This document shows, piece after piece, positions 26,155-35,540 of a stretch of DNA of 64,000 nucleotides. The notes under the pieces were generated by a model, which had not been told where the DNA came from, made no database searches, and was given only the letters and a program-made list of their open reading frames with translations. Both the position numbers and the translations under genes were made by a program. The stretch is from Desulforamulus aeronauticus DSM 10349 (GTDB taxonomy: Bacteria; Bacillota; Desulfotomaculia; Desulfotomaculales; Desulfotomaculaceae), in the NCBI RefSeq assembly GCF_900142375.1, contig NZ_FRAR01000012.1:80007-144006 (forward strand), read 5' to 3'. Numbering within the stretch: position 1 is the first letter of the stretch; every line of letters begins with the position of its first letter.

Positions 26155-27501
26155 GTGCAGAAGTCAGTATTACAGGACACAGTTTTTCATGAGAGAGAAG
26201 ACTCCATTATCACCAAGGGGAAGCAGAAAAAGCAGCTTACATGCGATACAGCGAGTGTAGCAGGTTGTGTCAGCCAGCGGGCCTGTGTTTACTGTGGGGC
26301 TAGGGTAGTCTTAAACCCGGTCACCGATGCCATCCATCTGGTACATGGTCCCATTGGTTGTGCCAGCTATACCTGGGATATCCGGGGAAGTCTCAGCAGT
26401 GGGTCGGAGTTGTATCGCAACAGTTTCTCCACCGATCTTAAGGAAAAGGATGTTATTTTTGGCGGTGAGAAAAAATTAGCCCGGGCCATTGATGAACTGG
26501 TGGCAGAGTATCCTACCAAGGTGGTGTTTGTTTATGCCACCTGTATTGTAGGTGTAATTGGGGATGATTTGGAGGCGGTCTGTAAGGCCGCCTCGGCGAA
26601 ACACCAAATAGAGGTTATCCCCGTACAGTCCAGTGGTTTTGCAGGCAATAAAGCAGCCGGTTATCGGGCCGCCTGCGATGCGTTGCTCCGTTTGATAAAA
26701 CCCAGCCAAAAGAAAAATAAACCCAAGGCCAGTACCGTTAATTATTTGGGAGATTTCAACCTAGCCGGTGAAGTGTGGATTATCAAAGACTATCTAAAAC
26801 AGATCGGCATCGAACTGAATGTAGCCTTTACTGGTGATTCCCATTATGAAGCTCTCAAAAATGCCACTACGGCCTCCCTCAATATCATCCAGTGTGCTGG
26901 TTCTATGATTTACCTGGCCCAGAGAATGGAGGAACTGTACGCAATTCCTTATATGAACATTTCTTTTTTGGGGTTGGAAGACACCGCTGCATCCTTGAGG
27001 CGGATTGTTGACTCTTTCGGAGACCCGGAAATGAAGCTTTGCTTGGAGGAATTGTTAGTTAGGGAAACGTCCAAGGTAAAGCCTACTCTGGATTGGTACC
27101 GCGAGCGGTTGCAGGGCAAAAAAGCAGCCATTTATGTAGGTGGCGGATTTAAAGCCATTTCACTCATTAAACAGTTCCGGGAAATTGGTATTGATGTGGT
27201 GATGATCGGCACCCAAACCGGTCGTCAGGAAGAATACCAAACGATCAATGAACTGGTGGATGAGGGGACAGTTATACTAGATGACGCCAACCCTTCAGAA
27301 CTAGAGAAATTCATGGTCGAGAAGGGAGCCCACCTACTGGTGGGTGGGGTTAAGGAAAGGCCGCTGGCCTATAAGTTAGGCATAGCCTTTATTGATCATA
27401 ATCATGATCGAAAGCACCCTTTAAGTGGTTTTGTGGGGGCGGTAAACCTGGCCAAGGAGGTAGCCACCACCCTTTGTTCACCGGTTTGGCAATATGTATA
27501 A
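26155..27501 (+). CDS. nifE: FeMo-cofactor assembly scaffold NifE
   Basis: About 448 residues, a NifD-like scaffold that with NifN matures the NifB-cofactor into FeMo-co. Conserved Cys are in QRACVYCGAR, GPIGCASYTWD and YATCIVGVIGDD; LNIIQCAGSMIYLA contains the cofactor-site Cys. The GTG at 26155 is 8 bases after AAGGAG and is the preferred start; GTG 26146 and ATG 26149 are too near that site. The end overlaps an upstream in-frame extension of nifN. Confidence 0.95.
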   Translation: MQKSVLQDTVFHEREDSIITKGKQKKQLTCDTASVAGCVSQRACVYCGARVVLNPVTDAIHLVHGPIGCASYTWDIRGSLSSGSELYRNSFSTDLKEKDVIFGGEKKLARAIDELVAEYPTKVVFVYATCIVGVIGDDLEAVCKAASAKHQIEVIPVQSSGFAGNKAAGYRAACDALLRLIKPSQKKNKPKASTVNYLGDFNLAGEVWIIKDYLKQIGIELNVAFTGDSHYEALKNATTASLNIIQCAGSMIYLAQRMEELYAIPYMNISFLGLEDTAASLRRIVDSFGDPEMKLCLEELLVRETSKVKPTLDWYRERLQGKKAAIYVGGGFKAISLIKQFREIGIDVVMIGTQTGRQEEYQTINELVDEGTVILDDANPSELEKFMVEKGAHLLVGGVKERPLAYKLGIAFIDHNHDRKHPLSGFVGAVNLAKEVATTLCSPVWQYV

Positions 27502-27514
27502 GGAGGGACGCGGT

Positions 27515-28930
27515 GTGAGCAGAAAAGCTACCAATTTTCGGGATGTCAATGAGAATCCCTGCAATATGTGTATGCCAATGGGAGGGATCTTGGCTCTTAA
27601 AGGGCTGGAAAATTCGATGGTGATCTTACATGGTTCCCAGGGTTGTGCCACCTATATGCGCCGACACATAGCTGAACATTTTAATGAACCCATTGATGTA
27701 GCCTCTTCTTCACTCAATGAAAAGGGGACCGTATACGGAGGAGAAAAGAATTTAAAACAAGGCTTAGACAATATGATCAAGGCTTACCGTCCTGGAGTAA
27801 TTGGTATCCTTACCACCTGTCTGGCAGACACGATTGGTGAAGACATTGATAGAATTAGCCAAGACTACCTGGTAGAAAGGGGCTACACCGATTTGCCTGT
27901 GGTTACCGTTAATAGTCCCGGTTATGGGGGTACCCATGCAGAAGGCTACTGGTTGACCCTGCGTAGGATTGTCGAGAAACTAGCCCGGAAAACCGAGCCT
28001 CACACTGGTATCAACATTTTTGTACCCAATATTAGCCCAGCGGATATTCGAGAAATCAAACGATGGCTAGAACTGATGCAGGTTTCCTACACCCTGCTGC
28101 CGGATTTCTCCGATACCTTGGATCGCCCCTATCAAAGGCCCTATCGAAAGATGCCAGAAGGTGGCACCCCATTGGCAGATATTGCAGCTATGGGTGGTGC
28201 TGCAGCCACCCTCCAATTGGGGGTGACATTAGAGGACAGTATGTCACCGGGAAGATTTTTAGAGACTGAGTTTGGCGTACCCCTCTATAATCTGCCCCTA
28301 CCCATGGGAGTAACCAATACCGATTTGTTTTTTAATCAGCTAACTGAAATAACAGGTAAAAAGTTGCCCGCCGAACTTCAGCAGGAGCGGGGGAGATTAC
28401 TGGATTGTATGATTGATTCCCACAAATATAATGGTGCCGGCCGTAGTGTCATCTTCGGTGAGCCGGAAAATATTTATGCAGTAACCAGAACCTGCTTGGA
28501 GAATGGCATTTACCCGGTGGTGATTGCCACGGGCAGTAAAAATCCTCAACTGGTTACGTTATTGGAGGATTTATTGACTCACTCGCCGGTACGGTGTACG
28601 GTGCTGACTGAAGCCGATTTTGCTACCATTCGGGTCTTAAGCAGAGGAAAGGCCAATCTCGCCATTGGTTCTTCCGATGGCAGATACCTCTCCGAAAGGG
28701 AGGACATTCCCCTAGTACGCTATGGCTTTCCCATCCACGACCGGACCGGGGGGCAGCGATTACTCTCGGTGGGCTATCGGGGTACCACCTATTTTCTCGA
28801 TCAGCTAACCAACACCCTACTGGAAAACAAACATAAACATTATCGGAAGTCCATTTATCAAGCATTTTACCTAGGGATAAACAAAACTCTGGATTCCGCA
28901 GAAAGTGGTGGTGAGCAGCATGTCTTGTAG
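27515..28930 (+). CDS. nifN: FeMo-cofactor assembly scaffold NifN
   Basis: About 471 residues, the NifK-like partner of NifE. Conserved Cys lie in NENPCNMCMPMG, GSQGCATYMRRH and LTTCLADTIGED. It also has GTVYGGEKNLKQGLDNM. The start is GTG at 27515, 8 bases after AAGGAGGG, because that ribosome site lies inside the longer ATG frame. It is not fused to NifB here; the nifB start overlaps its end by 11 bases. Confidence 0.94.
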   Translation: MSRKATNFRDVNENPCNMCMPMGGILALKGLENSMVILHGSQGCATYMRRHIAEHFNEPIDVASSSLNEKGTVYGGEKNLKQGLDNMIKAYRPGVIGILTTCLADTIGEDIDRISQDYLVERGYTDLPVVTVNSPGYGGTHAEGYWLTLRRIVEKLARKTEPHTGINIFVPNISPADIREIKRWLELMQVSYTLLPDFSDTLDRPYQRPYRKMPEGGTPLADIAAMGGAAATLQLGVTLEDSMSPGRFLETEFGVPLYNLPLPMGVTNTDLFFNQLTEITGKKLPAELQQERGRLLDCMIDSHKYNGAGRSVIFGEPENIYAVTRTCLENGIYPVVIATGSKNPQLVTLLEDLLTHSPVRCTVLTEADFATIRVLSRGKANLAIGSSDGRYLSEREDIPLVRYGFPIHDRTGGQRLLSVGYRGTTYFLDQLTNTLLENKHKHYRKSIYQAFYLGINKTLDSAESGGEQHVL

Positions 28931-29786
28931 GAGGATTGATGATTGGCAACAAACCAACAGGCATCCCTGTTATTCCGAGGCAGCCCACCACAAGTATGCC
29001 CGTATGCATTTGCCGGTGGCGCCTCACTGCAATATAGGCTGTAACTACTGCAACCGCAAGTATGATTGTGTCAATGAAAGTAGACCCGGTGTTACCAGCC
29101 AGGTCTTAACACCCTTGTCGGCGGAACAAAAGTTCATTGTGGTTAAGGAAAAAATACCCAATCTAAGTGTGGTGGGGATTGCCGGCCCAGGGGATGCCCT
29201 GGCCAATTGGGAAAGCACCCGGGAAGCCGTTAAACGGATCAAACAAGCCAACCGAGAAATGATTTTTTGCCTGTCCACCAATGGTTTGATGCTGCCCCAT
29301 TATGCACCAGAGATTGTTGAACTGGGTATCAAGCATGTAACGGTGACCTTAAACACCTTGCAGCCTGAAACGGGCGCTAAAATTTACCGTTTTGTTAACT
29401 ATGAAGGTAGAAACTATCAGGGGACCGAGGGAGCTGGTATTTTATTGCAAAATCAGCTAACGGGTATCCAATATCTGGCGGGCCAGGGAATCTTAGTGAA
29501 AGTCAACATTGTCATGATAAAGGACATTAATGATCATGAGATTCCAGAGATTGTGAAAAAAGTTAAGCAGTTAGGGGCTTTTATGACCAACATTATGCCC
29601 CTTATTCCAACGGCGGGCAGTGCCTTTGCCCATCTTCCCGCCACCAGCATGCAGGAGCTCAATCAAATGAGGGAACTGTGCCAGCTTGATTTGCAGCAAA
29701 TGCGACACTGCCAGCAGTGTCGGGCCGATGCCATCGGTCTACTGGGCGAAGACCGATCACAGGAATTCTACATCGCAGAGGGTTAG
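28920..29786 (+). CDS. nifB: FeMo-cofactor biosynthesis radical SAM protein NifB (core form)
   Basis: A 288-residue radical SAM protein that builds the 8Fe-9S-C NifB-cofactor. HPCYSEAAHHKYARMHLPVA leads into the CxxxCxxC motif CNIGCNYC (Cys37, 41, 44). Further cluster ligands are likely in YDC and the C-terminal CQQCRADAIGLLGED. It has no fused NifX-like domain, as in methanogens and clostridia. Translation starts inside nifN; the ribosome site is weak, so coupling is likely. Confidence 0.95.
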   Translation: MSCRRIDDWQQTNRHPCYSEAAHHKYARMHLPVAPHCNIGCNYCNRKYDCVNESRPGVTSQVLTPLSAEQKFIVVKEKIPNLSVVGIAGPGDALANWESTREAVKRIKQANREMIFCLSTNGLMLPHYAPEIVELGIKHVTVTLNTLQPETGAKIYRFVNYEGRNYQGTEGAGILLQNQLTGIQYLAGQGILVKVNIVMIKDINDHEIPEIVKKVKQLGAFMTNIMPLIPTAGSAFAHLPATSMQELNQMRELCQLDLQQMRHCQQCRADAIGLLGEDRSQEFYIAEG

Positions 29787-29810
29787 ATTTGACTCAAAGG
29801 AGTGCTTTCA

Positions 29811-30119
29811 TTGAATAAACCTAAAACGCATATTTTTGTCTGCACAAGTTCCCGGGTAAATGGTCAGTCCAAAGGGTTCTGCCACAGTAAAGAAGCCGGA
29901 AATATAGTGGAAAATTTTTTAGAGGAAATTAGGGAGCGAGACCTCGGAGCGGAAGTATTTGTTTCCAATACCGGTTGCTTTAGCCTTTGTGAGAAAGGTC
30001 CCATTGTCGTAGTCTATCCCGACAATGTTTGGTATGGTGGAGTTAGACCGGAGGACGTAGAAAAAATTATGGATGAGCACATCGAAGGTGGAAAGGTTAT
30101 TAAAAGCTTGGAGCTATAA
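29811..30119 (+). CDS. Thioredoxin-like [2Fe-2S] ferredoxin
   Basis: About 102 residues. THIFVCTSSRVNGQSKGFCHSKEA and VSNTGCFSLCEKGPIVVVYP hold the four Cys pattern of the thioredoxin-fold 2Fe-2S ferredoxins, as found in clostridial nif clusters. TTG at 29811 is 8 bases after AAAGGAG; the GTG at 29802 is directly against that site. It likely interacts with nitrogenase or cofactor assembly as an electron carrier or a regulator. Confidence 0.9.
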   Translation: MNKPKTHIFVCTSSRVNGQSKGFCHSKEAGNIVENFLEEIRERDLGAEVFVSNTGCFSLCEKGPIVVVYPDNVWYGGVRPEDVEKIMDEHIEGGKVIKSLEL

Positions 30120-30153
30120 ACAGTAAGCAACTCCTACCTCGAGGGGGGATTTT

Positions 30154-30783
30154 ATGTCCAAGGAAATAGCAGTATTTGTAGGTGCTAATGGTCAGACGGT
30201 GGATCTTTACCAACAGGGCAAAGTAATCATTTATCAAAGAAACCAGGGCAATTGGCAGGTAGCCAGAGAAAGAGAATTTTTCCTGGGAGAACATTTTCAT
30301 ATGGGGATTTTACGGGAAAGAATGATGGAGCTAGTAGAGTTTCTGGGTACTTGTGAAATTTTTGTGGGTCTTACAGTAACTGGGATTCCCTATTTTTATC
30401 TGGAGAAATCTGGCTGTAGTATTTGGGAGTTTGAGGGTCAACCGGCAAATTTCCTAGATTATATAGTTGGTAAGGAGGAAGCAGAGCAAAGGCAAAATGG
30501 TACTCAGGAAAATATCAGCCTGCCCACCCCGATGGAGGTCTCCAGCGGCTGTTACCGAATCTCCATTAAAGAGATTCAAGAAAAGAACATGGGTGTTACT
30601 TCCAAGCAGGCCCTATTGCCCTTTATTAGACAAGGGACGTATTATTCCCTAGAAATCCACTGTAATCACATCCCTCCCTGGCTGGAAAATGAGATTCTGT
30701 TGAACCAACTGGAAAGCAGGACAGAAGTTATTAGCCGAAATGAGGTAAATTTGGTGATCATGAAAAAAGAATGTAACTCATGA
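30154..30783 (+). CDS. AnfO-like nitrogenase accessory protein
   Basis: A 209-residue soluble protein. KEIAVFVGANGQTVDLYQQG then a basic strand and EREFFL at the N terminus resemble the AnfO family, first named for iron-only nitrogenase clusters. C-terminal SLEIHCNHIPPWLENEILL is also shared-looking. The identification rests on memory of the family pattern and is moderate. There is no anfHDGK here, so the protein appears to work with the Mo system. It overlaps nifV by 4 bases (ATGA type). Confidence 0.6.
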   Translation: MSKEIAVFVGANGQTVDLYQQGKVIIYQRNQGNWQVAREREFFLGEHFHMGILRERMMELVEFLGTCEIFVGLTVTGIPYFYLEKSGCSIWEFEGQPANFLDYIVGKEEAEQRQNGTQENISLPTPMEVSSGCYRISIKEIQEKNMGVTSKQALLPFIRQGTYYSLEIHCNHIPPWLENEILLNQLESRTEVISRNEVNLVIMKKECNS

Positions 30784-31604
30784 CAGTTCATTTTATAGAT
30801 ACCACCCTAAGAGACGGGGAACAGTCACCCGGGGTAGCCTTTACGGTGGCAGAAAAAGTTCATATTGCTTGTTTACTTGATAAAGTAGGGGTTTATGAGA
30901 TTGAGGCGGGAATTCCCGTCATGGGTAAATTGGAAATGGATGCTATTTATCAGATTTTATCAAAGAATCTAAGGGCCAGGGTGACCACCTGGAACCGGGC
31001 TACTCTAAATGATGTAAAGGCGTCGCTGAAATGTGGTGCTCGGAACCTGCATATTTCCTCCCCTGTTTCGGATATTCACATTAAATATAAATTAAATCGC
31101 AGCCGGGAATGGGTACTGGACAATTTGCGAAGAACTGTCCACTATGCCAGAGCATCTGGCTGCACAGTATCCATTGGTGCGGAGGATGCTTCCAGAGCGG
31201 ATATGCAGTTTCTTATTTTATTTGCCAAGCTGGCCAAAGAAGAAGGGGCCAACCGTTTACGTTTTGCCGATACACTGGGTGTATTGGACCCCTTTACCAC
31301 CAGGGAAAAAGTAGCCGAAATTATTCAGAAGACCGGGATAGAAGTAGAAATGCATGCTCATAACGACTTTGGTATGGCTACGGCCAATGCTTTAGCAGCT
31401 CAATTGGGCGGAGCTAACTATCTTAGTACCACAATTTTGGGACTGGGAGAAAGGGCGGGTAATACATCTTTCGAAGAAATAGTAAAGGTGTTGCATTATA
31501 AGGGATTCAAAATAAATGCTAACAAACAAATCCTACAAGAGTTAAGCCGCTATGTTGCCTTGGCAGCCAAGCGGGAGTGCCTTTTAAAAAGAATAACTCC
31601 TTAG
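30780..31604 (+). CDS. nifV: Homocitrate synthase, short catalytic-domain form (NifV-like)
   Basis: A 274-residue enzyme making homocitrate, the organic ligand of FeMo-co, from acetyl-CoA and 2-oxoglutarate. FIDTTLRDGEQSPGVAFT carries the metal-binding Asp and catalytic Arg; HAHNDFGMATANALAA holds the metal-binding His pair; GLGERAGN is the conserved glycine loop. Standard NifV is about 380 residues, so the C-terminal domain is missing. Clostridium pasteurianum has a split nifV, but no second half follows here. The stop codon lies within the left arm of the terminator. Confidence 0.88.
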   Translation: MTVHFIDTTLRDGEQSPGVAFTVAEKVHIACLLDKVGVYEIEAGIPVMGKLEMDAIYQILSKNLRARVTTWNRATLNDVKASLKCGARNLHISSPVSDIHIKYKLNRSREWVLDNLRRTVHYARASGCTVSIGAEDASRADMQFLILFAKLAKEEGANRLRFADTLGVLDPFTTREKVAEIIQKTGIEVEMHAHNDFGMATANALAAQLGGANYLSTTILGLGERAGNTSFEEIVKVLHYKGFKINANKQILQELSRYVALAAKRECLLKRITP

Positions 31605-31640
31605 CAGAAAAAATCTAATCTGCTAAGGAGTTATTTTTTT
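31592..31640 (+). terminator. nif operon terminator
   Basis: A 17-bp perfect stem, AATAACTCCTTAGCAGA with its complement at 31619-31635, followed by T residues. The left arm overlaps the last codons of nifV. Confidence 0.9.
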
Positions 31641-31742
31641 GCTGACAGGGCTCTTTCACAATTTCCCATAATTGATTCATATTTTTACCACAGTTTCCTT
31701 GTACAATCTCAATATGAAAAAATATGGATGAGGTGAGACGGT

Positions 31743-32396
31743 TTGAAGGTTAAAAGAATGATGGTGGCTTTACTGCTTGTTGTCATGTCGCTAACAGTTA
31801 TCGGTTGTAGCGGTAGTGGTGGTACAGAAGCCGCCCCAAAGGAAGCGCAAGAAGCCAAAGAAACTTCGAACGAGAGTCAAAAGATTACCATACCGGAAGA
31901 AAAGCCTGCCTTTATTGGCAAAGTAAAAGAAATTGTTGGTAATGAAGTAACTGTCTATAAAGCAGAAGTGAATCAAAACCAGGGGCCCTCTCAAGAAAAT
32001 CAGGCAAGAGAGGTACAACCCCAGGAAAGACCAGCAAAAGATTCCTCGGCAGACCAGGCTCAAACTCCAACCCCAACCCAGGGTGACCAGGGGGCAAGAC
32101 CGGGTAACGGGGGCTTTAGAATGAATTTTACTGAAGAAACTGAGACCTTTATGATACCCGTTGGAGTGCCCATCGTAACCATGCAAGGGGGCAGGGGTTC
32201 ACAGGAAGCAACCGTGGTGCAACTAACACAGATCAAAAAAGATACGGTGTTACGAATTTGGAAAACAGATGATGAGGTTTCCTTTGTTCAGGTTACAGGT
32301 GGTAGTAGTCAGAGAAGCAATAGGGAAACTACCGGGAATAACCGGGCTGGTAATGGTCCACAGGGAGGTATGGGCGGCCCACCGCCGGGAATGTAA
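31743..32396 (+). CDS. Lipoprotein of unknown function, Gln/Pro/Gly-rich
   Basis: A 217-residue exported lipoprotein. The signal peptide ends in a lipobox TVIGC (about residue 22). A low-complexity Glu/Gln/Pro linker follows (residues 25-120), then a short beta-rich region (FTEETETFMIPVGVPIVTM) and a Gly/Asn/Pro-rich tail ending GGPPPGM. TTG at 31743 after GAGGTGA is the probable start. It leads an operon with MacB-type ATPase, adaptor, permease and TolC-like genes. It could be a surface accessory of that export system or its substrate. I do not recognise the family. Confidence 0.7.
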   Translation: MKVKRMMVALLLVVMSLTVIGCSGSGGTEAAPKEAQEAKETSNESQKITIPEEKPAFIGKVKEIVGNEVTVYKAEVNQNQGPSQENQAREVQPQERPAKDSSADQAQTPTPTQGDQGARPGNGGFRMNFTEETETFMIPVGVPIVTMQGGRGSQEATVVQLTQIKKDTVLRIWKTDDEVSFVQVTGGSSQRSNRETTGNNRAGNGPQGGMGGPPPGM

Positions 32397-32397
32397 C

Positions 32398-33087
32398 ATG
32401 GTAGAACAAAAAAAATGTGTCATTGACGCTGCTAACCTGGTAAAGATCTATCAAAATGGTTCCGAAGAGCTCAAGGTCTTGGATGATGTCAGCATCCAAG
32501 TCTATGATGGTGACTTTATGGCGGTCCTCGGGCCTTCGGGTTCGGGCAAATCAACACTGATGAATATACTGGGGTGTTTGGATATTCCTACCGCCGGAGA
32601 GTATTATTTAGATGGGCTAAATGTCTTAACCGCTACAGAGAATGAATTGGCTGAAATTCGAAACAGAAAAATTGGTTTTATCTTTCAAAAGTTTAACTTA
32701 TTACCTAGGCTGACAGCACTGCAAAATGTTATGCTGCCCTTGCTTTACCGGGGCATGGACGAGGGAGAGGCAGGGGAGTTAGCCAGGGGAAAATTGACTT
32801 TATTGGGTTTAGGAGAAAGGCTAGGCCATCGTCCTAATGAACTCTCCGGTGGCCAGCAGCAAAGGGTAGCCATAGCCAGGGCCATTGTGGGAAATCCAGA
32901 GCTATTATTGGCCGATGAACCCACAGGAAATTTGGATAGTAAGTCCAGTGAGGATGCCATGCGAATTTTTCGGGAGCTTAATGAACAAGGAAACACGATT
33001 GTCATTATTACCCACGATGTCGAGGTGGCAGATCAAGTCAAAAAGCTAGTCTATATACGGGATGGTAAGTTATATGAAAATAATTAG
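32398..33087 (+). CDS. ABC transporter ATP-binding protein, MacB/LolD family
   Basis: A 229-residue ATPase. Walker A GPSGSGKST, Q-loop FIFQKFNLLPRLTALQNV, signature LSGGQQQRVAIARAI, Walker B LLLADEPTGNLD, switch His in VIITHDVEVA. This subgroup drives mechanotransmission through a separate MacB-like permease rather than channel transport. ATG at 32398 follows the lipoprotein stop by one base. It works with the genes at 33074 and 34341. Confidence 0.93.
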   Translation: MVEQKKCVIDAANLVKIYQNGSEELKVLDDVSIQVYDGDFMAVLGPSGSGKSTLMNILGCLDIPTAGEYYLDGLNVLTATENELAEIRNRKIGFIFQKFNLLPRLTALQNVMLPLLYRGMDEGEAGELARGKLTLLGLGERLGHRPNELSGGQQQRVAIARAIVGNPELLLADEPTGNLDSKSSEDAMRIFRELNEQGNTIVIITHDVEVADQVKKLVYIRDGKLYENN

Positions 33088-34336
33088 TGCACAGAGTTTA
33101 AAAGGACTGACCAATCTTAAAACGAAAAAATCTCTTTGGCTTGCTCTGGTAGTGGCCCTTGCTTTAATGGGTGGAGTTGGTTACTGGTACCAAAAACAAA
33201 GCAGCAATCAGGGTACTCAGGTGCAAATTCAACAAGCCCAAGTGCAAAGGGGTGACATCCTGGTGGGTCTGGACTCCGATGGTACCATTGATTTTTCTAA
33301 AGTTAGCCTCCGATTTCATGTCCGAGGGAGCATTGCGGAAATCTTGGTGGACGAAGGGGAGCAGGTGAATAAAGGAGATATTATCGCCAGATTAGACGAT
33401 AAAAACTATCAGGATCAGTATCAATTAGCGGTAGCTAAATTGCAGGAAGCCCAGGAGCAAGAGACTACCAGCTTGCTAGATAATGAACTAACGATAAAAA
33501 AGGCAGATGCTGACTTAGAGAAGCTGCGGGATGAATATAAAGAAATGGAAGCTATTCCCGAGGCCTATTCAGCTAACGAGCTAAAGTTAAAAAAATTAGA
33601 GTTGGCCAACAAAGAAACAGAATTCAAAAATTTACAGCAGAAATATGAATTGCAAAAGGCGCGGGGTTTAGACCAGAACGAATTGCAAGTAAACATGGCG
33701 AAGGAAGATTTAGAAGATACCATTTTATATGCTCCTATTTCCGGTGTTGTTTTAGATTTTGCTAAAAAGGTTGGGGAAAGTCTCACCGACGAGGAAGACT
33801 TTGCCACCATCCATGAAGACAATACCATCAAAGCCATCACCAATGTAATTGAGTACGATATTGGTCAAATCAAAGTGGGACAAAAGGTCTATGTGACGGT
33901 GGAAGCTATTCCGGATAAAAAGTTTACCGGTGAAGTGACCAAAATAAATGCATTACCTACTCAGGGTTCCAATGGTTTGGTCAATTACTCAGTAGAAATT
34001 ACCATCAAAGACCTTGGGTCAGAGCTAAAGGATGGTATGACCTGTGCAGTCTCCTTTGTTATTAAGGAAGTAAAGGATTGTTTAATGGTACCCTATCAGG
34101 CGGTCAAAATGGTGCAGGGTAAGCAGGTGGTTACGGTACTGGATGAAAAGGGACAACAGGCGGAAAAACAAATTAAGACCGGCTTTACCGACGGTACCAA
34201 TGTAGAGGTAGTAGAAGGTCTCAGAGGAAATGAGACGGTGGTTTACCAACGAGCTAGCACGGCTAAGACCACGAGTACCAGGTCTGCTACTACACCCCAG
34301 GCCAATTCTAACCAAATGATTTTCAGAAGCAGGTGA
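33074..34336 (+). CDS. HlyD/MacA-type membrane fusion protein
   Basis: About 420 residues. One N-terminal membrane anchor (LWLALVVALALMGGVGYWY) is followed by a split lipoyl-like hybrid motif (GSIAEILVDEGEQVNKGDIIARLD and LYAPISGVVLD), a long coiled-coil hairpin (about 120-215) and C-terminal beta-barrel domains. This is the RND/MacA adaptor layout. The ATG at 33062 is an alternative start; neither has a strong ribosome site and the gene overlaps the ATPase gene. It would link the MacB permease to the TolC-like protein at 35541. Confidence 0.88.
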   Translation: MKIISAQSLKGLTNLKTKKSLWLALVVALALMGGVGYWYQKQSSNQGTQVQIQQAQVQRGDILVGLDSDGTIDFSKVSLRFHVRGSIAEILVDEGEQVNKGDIIARLDDKNYQDQYQLAVAKLQEAQEQETTSLLDNELTIKKADADLEKLRDEYKEMEAIPEAYSANELKLKKLELANKETEFKNLQQKYELQKARGLDQNELQVNMAKEDLEDTILYAPISGVVLDFAKKVGESLTDEEDFATIHEDNTIKAITNVIEYDIGQIKVGQKVYVTVEAIPDKKFTGEVTKINALPTQGSNGLVNYSVEITIKDLGSELKDGMTCAVSFVIKEVKDCLMVPYQAVKMVQGKQVVTVLDEKGQQAEKQIKTGFTDGTNVEVVEGLRGNETVVYQRASTAKTTSTRSATTPQANSNQMIFRSR

Positions 34337-34340
34337 TCTC

Positions 34341-35528
34341 TTGAAACTTAAACAACTGCTTAAATTAATCTTTACCAATATCACCCAGAACAAGGTGCGG
34401 ACCTTTCTTACCACTCTGGGGGTTATTGTGGGGACGGCCACGATCTTTTTGGTGGTGGCCATTGGTCAAGGGGGAGAAGCTCAAGTCAATGAGCAATACT
34501 CTAAGTTAAACGTTGGTACCATTATCGTAATGCCTGCTCAGAGAGGTAGAGTGGCGGATCCCTTAACCAAAAAAGATGCAGAACTTTTTTTAGCCAGTGC
34601 CAACATAGCCCAGGCCTTTCCCTTATTACGGGGGAACGGTACGATTAACTACAATAATTACTCGGCCTCGGCGAGCTTTATGGCTGTGGAACCGGAATTT
34701 CAAACCAGTAATAATTTAACGGCTGAACTAGGCCGGAACATTGACGAAGAAGACGAAAATAAAAAGAATAGGGTTGCCATGGTCGGTGCAGAACTAGCTA
34801 ATACGTTGACTGACGGTAATTCTTCAGAAATTGTCGGCCAGAATATCAGTATCAGCGGCAGGCGGTTTGAGGTCATCGGCATTTATAATCGGGTGGGTGA
34901 TTCCGGCTCAGGCCAGAGTTATGATGATGCCGCCTTTGTACCTTACAGCGTGGGAGAAAAGTATTTGTTAGGTACTCGGGCCAACCCTACTATCAACGTG
35001 CAGGCCACCAGTTTGGACACCGTTCAGGCAGCCATTGCAGACATTCAGAGTAGCCTAGATGAAAATCATCGGGCCGGTGGAGCAGATCAATTTCGCATTA
35101 TGGATGCCGGCAGTAGATTGGCCGCGGCTCAGGAATCGGCCAGATCTATGTCCATGCTTTTACTAGCGGTGGCGGTGGTGGTGCTGATCGTTAGCGGTAT
35201 CGGGATTATGAATGTTATGTTTGTAACCGTAAAAGAGAGAACAAAGGAGATTGGTACCCTGAAAGCCATTGGTGCCAAGAAGCAGGAAATATTAAATCAG
35301 TTTCTTATTGAAGCAGTGATTATTAGTTTAGTAGGTGGCGTCATTGGTGTGATTGTCGGTTTCATCACGGTGCCCATTTTACGGTACTTTGAATTAGCAG
35401 CCATCGCTTCGGTCAGTGGAGTCCTCTTAGGGTTAATCTTTTCTGTGGTTACCGGTGTTTTTTTCGGATTTTACCCAGCCTGGAAGGCGGCTGATTTAAG
35501 TCCCTTGGAAGCATTACGATATGAATAA
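34341..35528 (+). CDS. MacB-type ABC permease (FtsX domain)
   Basis: A 395-residue permease. One N-terminal helix (TFLTTLGVIVGTATIFLVVA), a large extracytoplasmic MacB_PCD domain (about 45-265), then three helices carrying the FtsX domain: VVVLIVSGIGIMNVMFVTVKER, TLKAIGAKKQEIL and a terminal PAWKAADLSPLEALRYE, which is typical. TTG start at 34341, 5 bases after AGGTGA. It is the motor partner of the ATPase at 32398. Confidence 0.92.
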   Translation: MKLKQLLKLIFTNITQNKVRTFLTTLGVIVGTATIFLVVAIGQGGEAQVNEQYSKLNVGTIIVMPAQRGRVADPLTKKDAELFLASANIAQAFPLLRGNGTINYNNYSASASFMAVEPEFQTSNNLTAELGRNIDEEDENKKNRVAMVGAELANTLTDGNSSEIVGQNISISGRRFEVIGIYNRVGDSGSGQSYDDAAFVPYSVGEKYLLGTRANPTINVQATSLDTVQAAIADIQSSLDENHRAGGADQFRIMDAGSRLAAAQESARSMSMLLLAVAVVVLIVSGIGIMNVMFVTVKERTKEIGTLKAIGAKKQEILNQFLIEAVIISLVGGVIGVIVGFITVPILRYFELAAIASVSGVLLGLIFSVVTGVFFGFYPAWKAADLSPLEALRYE

Positions 35529-35540
35529 AAGGTGAGGTTT

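Noticed and set aside
28905..28920. Upstream GTG start for nifB
   Set aside because: It has no ribosome site and adds five residues not seen at the N terminus of NifB; the ATG at 28920 is preferred.
30154..31604. Iron-only or vanadium nitrogenase
   Set aside because: AnfO-like protein alone is not evidence; no anfG/vnfG subunit is present and NifD, NifK, NifE, NifN and NifV are of Mo type.
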